From JAAZMA01 sp964564325 (GTDB taxonomy: Bacteria; Bacillota; Clostridia; Tissierellales; Tepidimicrobiaceae), in the NCBI GenBank assembly GCA_964564325.1, contig CAZMBD010000023.1, positions 1 through 24,953 on the forward strand: a stretch of 24,953 nt of DNA. The letters run 5' to 3'. Made by a program: the position numbers and the translations under genes. Numbering within the stretch: the first letter of the stretch is position 1; every line of letters starts with the position of its first letter. The notes under the pieces were generated by a model. The model was given only the letters and a program-made list of their open reading frames with translations, was not told where the DNA came from and searched no databases. This document shows, in pieces, positions 20,966 to 24,953 of this stretch.

Positions 20966-22438
20966 ATGATTTACCTTAATTTAATTGGACATGATTTTAG
21001 ATATGAAGTGCAGGAATTAATTAAAATATTTTTTTTCAAAGAAGATATAATTTTTATTGAAGATGTAGAAGAATATCCTGGTAGTGGAATTTTTATACAA
21101 AATATATTAGAACAAAATGAAAGAATTAATTCTATTACCAAAGTATATAAGGATAATAAACTAATTTTTGAATATACAGAAGAAAATTTACAGAATGTAG
21201 AGATTGGGCAAGGTGATTTTAAAAAGAAGCTCAGAATAGGGACGAAAAAAAGCTTATATAATGCTTTAATTAATATATCAGATACTAAAGCACCTTGGGG
21301 AATTTTAACGGGTATTAGACCTGTAAAGATAGCCCATACCTTATTAGACGAGGGATTATATGAGGGAAAAATTCAAGAAATTTTATTAAATGAATATAAA
21401 ATTTCTTTTGAAAAAGCTCAATTAATACTTGATATTTGTAAAAGTCAGAGAAAATATTTATATCCCTTAGATGAAAATATATTTAGTTTATATATTAGCA
21501 TTCCTTTTTGTCCAACTAGATGTCTGTATTGTTCATTTCCTTCATGCAGTATAAATAGATATTCTGAATATGTAGATGAATATACGAATAAATTAATATA
21601 TGAAATAGATAATATTAAAGAGCTTATGAAGGATAAATTAATTTCGACTATATATATAGGAGGAGGTACTCCTACAGCTATACCTATAGATAATTTAGAA
21701 AAAATAATTCTAAATGTATATAAAAATTTTGGTAGAGAGAATATAGATGAAATAACAGTGGAAGCAGGTAGACCAGATACTATTAATAAAGAGGTACTTA
21801 ATATGCTAAATAGAAATAAAGTAGATAGGATTAGCATAAATCCTCAAACTATGAATGATAATACCTTAAGGCTTATTGGAAGAAAACACAATAGTTTAGA
21901 TATAATTAAATCCTATTATATGGCTAGAGAAATTGGATTTGATATTATAAATATGGATTTAATTGTAGGACTTCCATCAGAAGGATTGAATGAGATAAAT
22001 AATACATTAGAAGAAATAAAAAAGCTTAGACCAGAAAATTTAACTGTTCACACTTTAGCAGTAAAGAGAGGTTCTAAGTTTAGGGAAACAATGGATAAAT
22101 ATTCAGTAGAAGATCAAAGCATTATAGGCAAAATGTTAAAAGAAACTAAAAAGTATGCAAATGAAATGAATTTGAAACCTTATTATCTTTATAGGCAAAA
22201 ACAAATATTAGGAAACTTTGAAAATATAGGATATTCCTTAGAGGGAAAGGAATGTATATATAATATTAGGATGATGGAAGAAAAGGAAACCATAATGGCA
22301 GCTGGTATGGGCGCAGTATCTAAGATATTTTTCCCAATGGAAAATAGAATTGAAAGAGTGCCAAATGTAAAATCTTTGGAGGAATATTTAAATAGAGTTG
22401 ATGAGATGGTAGAAAGAAAGCATGAAGTTTTAAAATAG
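20966..22438 (+). CDS. hemZ: radical SAM coproporphyrinogen dehydrogenase HemZ
   Basis: A 490-aa radical SAM enzyme of the HemN/HemZ group, thought to oxidise coproporphyrinogen III without oxygen in haem synthesis. The iron-sulfur cluster motif is in SIPFCPTRCLYCSFPSC (C182, C186, C189), followed by YIGGGTPTAI, the NMDLIVGLPSEG strand and the YRQKQILGNFENIGY segment seen in HemZ. The N-terminal about 170 residues, including WGILTGIRPVKIAH, distinguish HemZ from HemN and HemW. No other haem genes are in the window. ATG at 20966 follows AGGAGA (20953-20958). Confidence 0.92.
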   Translation: MIYLNLIGHDFRYEVQELIKIFFFKEDIIFIEDVEEYPGSGIFIQNILEQNERINSITKVYKDNKLIFEYTEENLQNVEIGQGDFKKKLRIGTKKSLYNALINISDTKAPWGILTGIRPVKIAHTLLDEGLYEGKIQEILLNEYKISFEKAQLILDICKSQRKYLYPLDENIFSLYISIPFCPTRCLYCSFPSCSINRYSEYVDEYTNKLIYEIDNIKELMKDKLISTIYIGGGTPTAIPIDNLEKIILNVYKNFGRENIDEITVEAGRPDTINKEVLNMLNRNKVDRISINPQTMNDNTLRLIGRKHNSLDIIKSYYMAREIGFDIINMDLIVGLPSEGLNEINNTLEEIKKLRPENLTVHTLAVKRGSKFRETMDKYSVEDQSIIGKMLKETKKYANEMNLKPYYLYRQKQILGNFENIGYSLEGKECIYNIRMMEEKETIMAAGMGAVSKIFFPMENRIERVPNVKSLEEYLNRVDEMVERKHEVLK

Positions 22439-22449
22439 GAAATTCTACC

Positions 22450-22478
22450 TTGACAGTTATCTAGATATATCTTATAAT
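22450..22478 (+). promoter_or_regulatory. sigma-A promoter of aspS
   Basis: Perfect TTGACA (22450-22455), a 17-base spacer and perfect TATAAT (22473-22478), starting 12 bases after the hemZ stop. It feeds the aspS T-box leader. Confidence 0.92.
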
Positions 22479-22494
22479 AAAAAACATAAAAAAC

Positions 22495-22707
22495 TATGAG
22501 AAGGAAAAGTAGTTAAATCCCTTATCTATAGAGAGTCAGACTTGGTGGAAACTGATGATAATATTTAGCGAAGACACCTTTGAGTTAACAAAGTATATGT
22601 TCGTAGGAAACTACGTTATCAATATTTAAGTGAGGTAATAACCTAATTAGGGTGGTACCGCGAGATACAGCCTCTCGTCCCTGAATTCAGAGACGAGAGG
22701 CTTTTAT
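22495..22707 (+). ncRNA. T-box riboswitch, tRNA-Asp type (specifier GAC)
   Basis: The gap before aspS is filled by a T-box. Stem I has AGTA at 22508-22511, a distal GGTGG loop near 22544-22548, and GAAGACAC on its 3' side, in which GAC (22573-22575) followed by A is the Asp specifier. The T-box proper, TTAGGGTGGTACCGCGAGA, ends around 22665. The terminator GCCTCTCGTC (22670-22679) pairs with GACGAGAGGC (22692-22701), followed by TTTTATT. Uncharged tRNA-Asp would favour antitermination and raise AspRS. Confidence 0.95.
22670..22707 (+). terminator. T-box-controlled terminator upstream of aspS
   Basis: A perfect ten-pair stem around a 12-base loop (containing GAATTC), then TTTTATT. It is the off-state hairpin of the aspS T-box. 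Confidence 0.92.
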
Positions 22708-22725
22708 TATGAAGGAGGTATTTAA

Positions 22726-24507
22726 ATGATAGAAAAGATGGGAAATTTACGAAGAACTAATATGTGTGGTGAGTTAAGAGAGCCAAATATTGGAGAAGAA
22801 GTAGTGCTAATGGGTTGGGTTCAAAGGGAGAGAAATTTAGGTTCTTTGATTTTTATAGACCTAAGGGACACTACCGGAATTTGTCAAATAGTATTTGATA
22901 GTACAATTTCTAAGGATATATTTAAAAAAGCAGAGAAAATAAGAGCTGAATATGTATTAGCTATTAAAGGAAAAGTTAGAGAGAGGGAATCTATAAATAA
23001 GGATATACCTACAGGAAAACTAGAAGTTTTAGTAGATGAGTTAAAGATATTAGATACAGCGGAAACTCCACCAATTTATATAAAAGATGATGATAATGTA
23101 TCAGAAACTATGAGACTAAAATACAGATATTTAGATTTGAGAAAACTTAGAATGCAATACAATCTAAAGATGAGGCATAAAACAGCAAAATTAGTTAGAA
23201 ATTTTCTAGATGAAAATAATTTTATAGAAATTGAAACTCCAATGTTAACGAAACCTACACCTGAAGGTGCGAGAGACTATTTAGTACCTAGTAGGGTTAA
23301 TCCTGGAGAATTCTACGCTCTTCCCCAGTCACCACAGCTTATGAAACAGCTTTTAATGGTATCAGGTATGGATAGATATTACCAAATAGTAAAATGCTTT
23401 AGAGATGAGGATTTAAGGGCCAATAGGCAACCAGAATTTACCCAAATAGATATGGAAATGTCCTTTGTAGATGTGGACGATGTAATAGAAATAAATGAAA
23501 AACTATTATATAGACTTTTTAAGGAATTAAAGGGAATTGAAATAAAATTACCTATAGATAGAATGACTTATAAAGAGGCAATGAATAGATTTGGTGTAGA
23601 TAAACCAGATTTAAGATTTGGTTTTGAATTAGAAGATATTTCAGATATAGTTAAGGGTTCTGAATTTAAAGTATTTAATGGTACAGTAAAAAATAATGGT
23701 TGTGTAAAAGGTATAAATGTGAAAGGATATGAAAGTGAATTTTCTAGAAAGGATATTTCAAAATTAGAAGATTATGTAAAGAGTTTTGGTGCTAAGGGTT
23801 TAGCATGGATCAAGATTACTAATGAAGGAATCACATCTCCTATAGCTAAGTTTTTATCTAAAGAAGAATTAGACAATATCTTAACTAGGATGAATGGTGA
23901 AGAAGGAGATTTACTTTTATTTGTAGCTGACAAACCAAAAGTTGTGTTTGATAGTTTGGGAAACTTGAGAAATAAAGTAGCAAGAAGACTAGATATCATA
24001 GATGATAACGATTTAAAATTAGTATGGATTACAGAATTCCCATTATTTGAATATGATGAAGATGAAAAGAGATATGTGGCAAAACATCATCCTTTCACTC
24101 ATCCTATGGAAGAGGATATAGAATTACTAGAAACCCATCCAGAAAAGGTAAGAGCTAAGGCTTATGATATTGTAATTAATGGAGATGAAATAGGTGGTGG
24201 AAGTATTAGAATAAGCAATAAAGATTTACAAAATAGAATGTTTAAGGCACTTGGATTTTCTGAAGAAGAGGCTTATGATAAGTTTGGTTTTCTATTAGAT
24301 GCCTTTAAATATGGTACTCCACCTCATGGAGGTCTTGCCTATGGTTTTGACAGATTGATAATGTTATTGGTAGATAGTGAAAATATTAGAGATGTTATTG
24401 CTTTCCCTAAAACACAGTCTGCAACTTGCTTATTGACTGATGCTCCAACTAGTGTTTCAGATGCACAATTAAAGGAAGTGCATATGAAATTAGATTTGGA
24501 GAAATAA
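22726..24507 (+). CDS. aspS: aspartyl-tRNA synthetase
   Basis: A 593-aa class IIb synthetase of the bacterial type that charges tRNA-Asp. An N-terminal OB anticodon-binding domain (about 15-105) is followed by motif 2 (CFRDEDLRANRQPEFTQID), the bacterial GAD insertion domain (about 290-425) and motif 3 (GLAYGFDRLIMLL). The length agrees with E. coli AspS (590 aa). AAGGAGGT (22711-22718) precedes the ATG by seven bases. hisS, often directly upstream of aspS, is missing; its place is taken by hemZ and the T-box. Whether this form also charges tRNA-Asn cannot be told from the sequence, but AsnA upstream shows that free asparagine is made. Confidence 0.97.
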   Translation: MIEKMGNLRRTNMCGELREPNIGEEVVLMGWVQRERNLGSLIFIDLRDTTGICQIVFDSTISKDIFKKAEKIRAEYVLAIKGKVRERESINKDIPTGKLEVLVDELKILDTAETPPIYIKDDDNVSETMRLKYRYLDLRKLRMQYNLKMRHKTAKLVRNFLDENNFIEIETPMLTKPTPEGARDYLVPSRVNPGEFYALPQSPQLMKQLLMVSGMDRYYQIVKCFRDEDLRANRQPEFTQIDMEMSFVDVDDVIEINEKLLYRLFKELKGIEIKLPIDRMTYKEAMNRFGVDKPDLRFGFELEDISDIVKGSEFKVFNGTVKNNGCVKGINVKGYESEFSRKDISKLEDYVKSFGAKGLAWIKITNEGITSPIAKFLSKEELDNILTRMNGEEGDLLLFVADKPKVVFDSLGNLRNKVARRLDIIDDNDLKLVWITEFPLFEYDEDEKRYVAKHHPFTHPMEEDIELLETHPEKVRAKAYDIVINGDEIGGGSIRISNKDLQNRMFKALGFSEEEAYDKFGFLLDAFKYGTPPHGGLAYGFDRLIMLLVDSENIRDVIAFPKTQSATCLLTDAPTSVSDAQLKEVHMKLDLEK

Positions 24508-24508
24508 A

Positions 24509-24953
24509 ATGGATAATCAATTTTCAAGAACGGAGTTATTATTAGGTAGGGAAAGTATGATAAAGCTTAGAAATTCTAAGGTAGCAGTTTTTGGAGTAGG
24601 TGGCGTAGGGTCCTACGCTGCCGAGGCTTTAGCCAGATCTGGTTTAGGTAGTATAGTATTAATAGATTATGATATAATAGATATATCTAATTTAAATAGA
24701 CAAATTCACGCTAATTTTAAAACTATTGGACTTAAGAAAGTAGAGGTAATGAAAGAACGACTTTTGGATATAAATCCTAATATGGATATTGAAATTTTTG
24801 ATGAAATGTATACAAGCGAAAATAAAAATCAGTTATTAAGCAATAGTTATGACTATGTAATAGATGCCATAGATATGATTTCATCTAAAATAAATTTGAT
24901 AGAAAATTGTAATATGATGAATATTCCAATTATATCTTCCATGGGAGCTGGTA
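24509..24953 (+). CDS. tcdA: tRNA threonylcarbamoyladenosine dehydratase, cut by the window edge
   Basis: The first 148 residues of an E1-like (ThiF/MoeB fold) enzyme that cyclises t6A37 to ct6A in tRNA. The family start FSRTELLLGRESMIKLRNSK is followed by the ATP-binding GVGGVGSYAAEALARSG, the acidic strand LIDYDIIDISNLNRQ, and DYVIDAIDMISSKINLI. These match TcdA (YgdL/CsdL) better than ThiF or MoeB because of the N-terminal RTELLLG and the NLNRQIHA motif, though the rest is off the window. The ATG is one base after the aspS stop, with GGAGA inside the end of aspS as ribosome site, so the two are co-translated. Confidence 0.88.
   Translation, partial: MDNQFSRTELLLGRESMIKLRNSKVAVFGVGGVGSYAAEALARSGLGSIVLIDYDIIDISNLNRQIHANFKTIGLKKVEVMKERLLDINPNMDIEIFDEMYTSENKNQLLSNSYDYVIDAIDMISSKINLIENCNMMNIPIISSMGAG

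Noticed and set aside
21445..21837. 130-aa open frame on the minus strand inside hemZ
   Set aside because: It lies entirely within the conserved radical SAM region of hemZ on the other strand and has no ribosome site or promoter.
22450..22707. aspS leader as a second copy of the asnA leader
   Set aside because: Shared T-box motifs explain the similarity; the specifier, loops and arms differ, so this is not a recent duplication.
1..24953. CRISPR array, tRNA, rRNA, insertion sequence, prophage or defence genes
   Set aside because: No regularly spaced repeats, tRNA-like cloverleaf with GGTTCRANYCC, transposase or phage motifs were found in any gene or gap.

Overview
The window is a low-GC chromosome segment from an anaerobic, probably endospore-forming Firmicute of the Clostridia/Tissierellia type. 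The evidence is AT-rich codon use, strong AGGAGG ribosome sites with frequent TTG starts, two tRNA-sensing T-box leaders, a BofC-type sporulation protein next to ruvC, a HemZ coproporphyrinogen oxidase, and the Clostridia-typical yajC/TIGR04086/secDF order. All recognised genes lie on the + strand. The genus cannot be fixed from sequence alone.

Region 1 (1-3230) looks accessory. It holds a signal-less zinc-dependent phospholipase C-like protein behind its own promoter and palindrome, a membrane-anchored transglutaminase-like protein, a secreted ComEC-type metallo-beta-lactamase lipoprotein and its small DUF3006 partner.

Region 2 (3240-7363) starts with a promoter and an Asn-type T-box controlling asnA. 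Then come a truncated MltG/YceG-like membrane protein interrupted by a 100-N run, an unrecognised 244-aa protein, a CBS-ACT protein and a BofC-like protein whose ribosome site is buried in a hairpin. A 36-nt palindromic terminator closes the region.

Region 3 (7364-12320) is a housekeeping run: ruvC-ruvA-ruvB (Holliday junction processing), DUF2905, queA-tgt (queuosine in tRNA) and yajC (Sec accessory), ended by a terminator.

Region 4 (12361-15099) holds a TIGR04086 membrane protein and a fused secDF. secDF is preceded by a structured leader with a predicted pseudoknot and an intrinsic-terminator-like hairpin, and is followed by a 44-nt perfect palindrome. This leader is the best candidate in the window for an undescribed regulatory element. 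The SCIFF peptide/maturase genes often found here are absent.

Region 5 (15160-24953) holds lapA-like, recJ, bifunctional rel, dtd, a glyoxalase II-like hydrolase, a 56-aa helix-turn-helix protein with a second ribosome-site hairpin, hemZ, an Asp-type T-box with aspS, and the start of tcdA, cut by the window edge. apt and hisS, which often sit in this cluster, are not present.

The two T-boxes read AAC (Asn) and GAC (Asp), so asparagine synthesis and aspartyl-tRNA charging each respond to their own uncharged tRNA. No tRNA, rRNA, CRISPR array, insertion sequence or prophage gene was seen.
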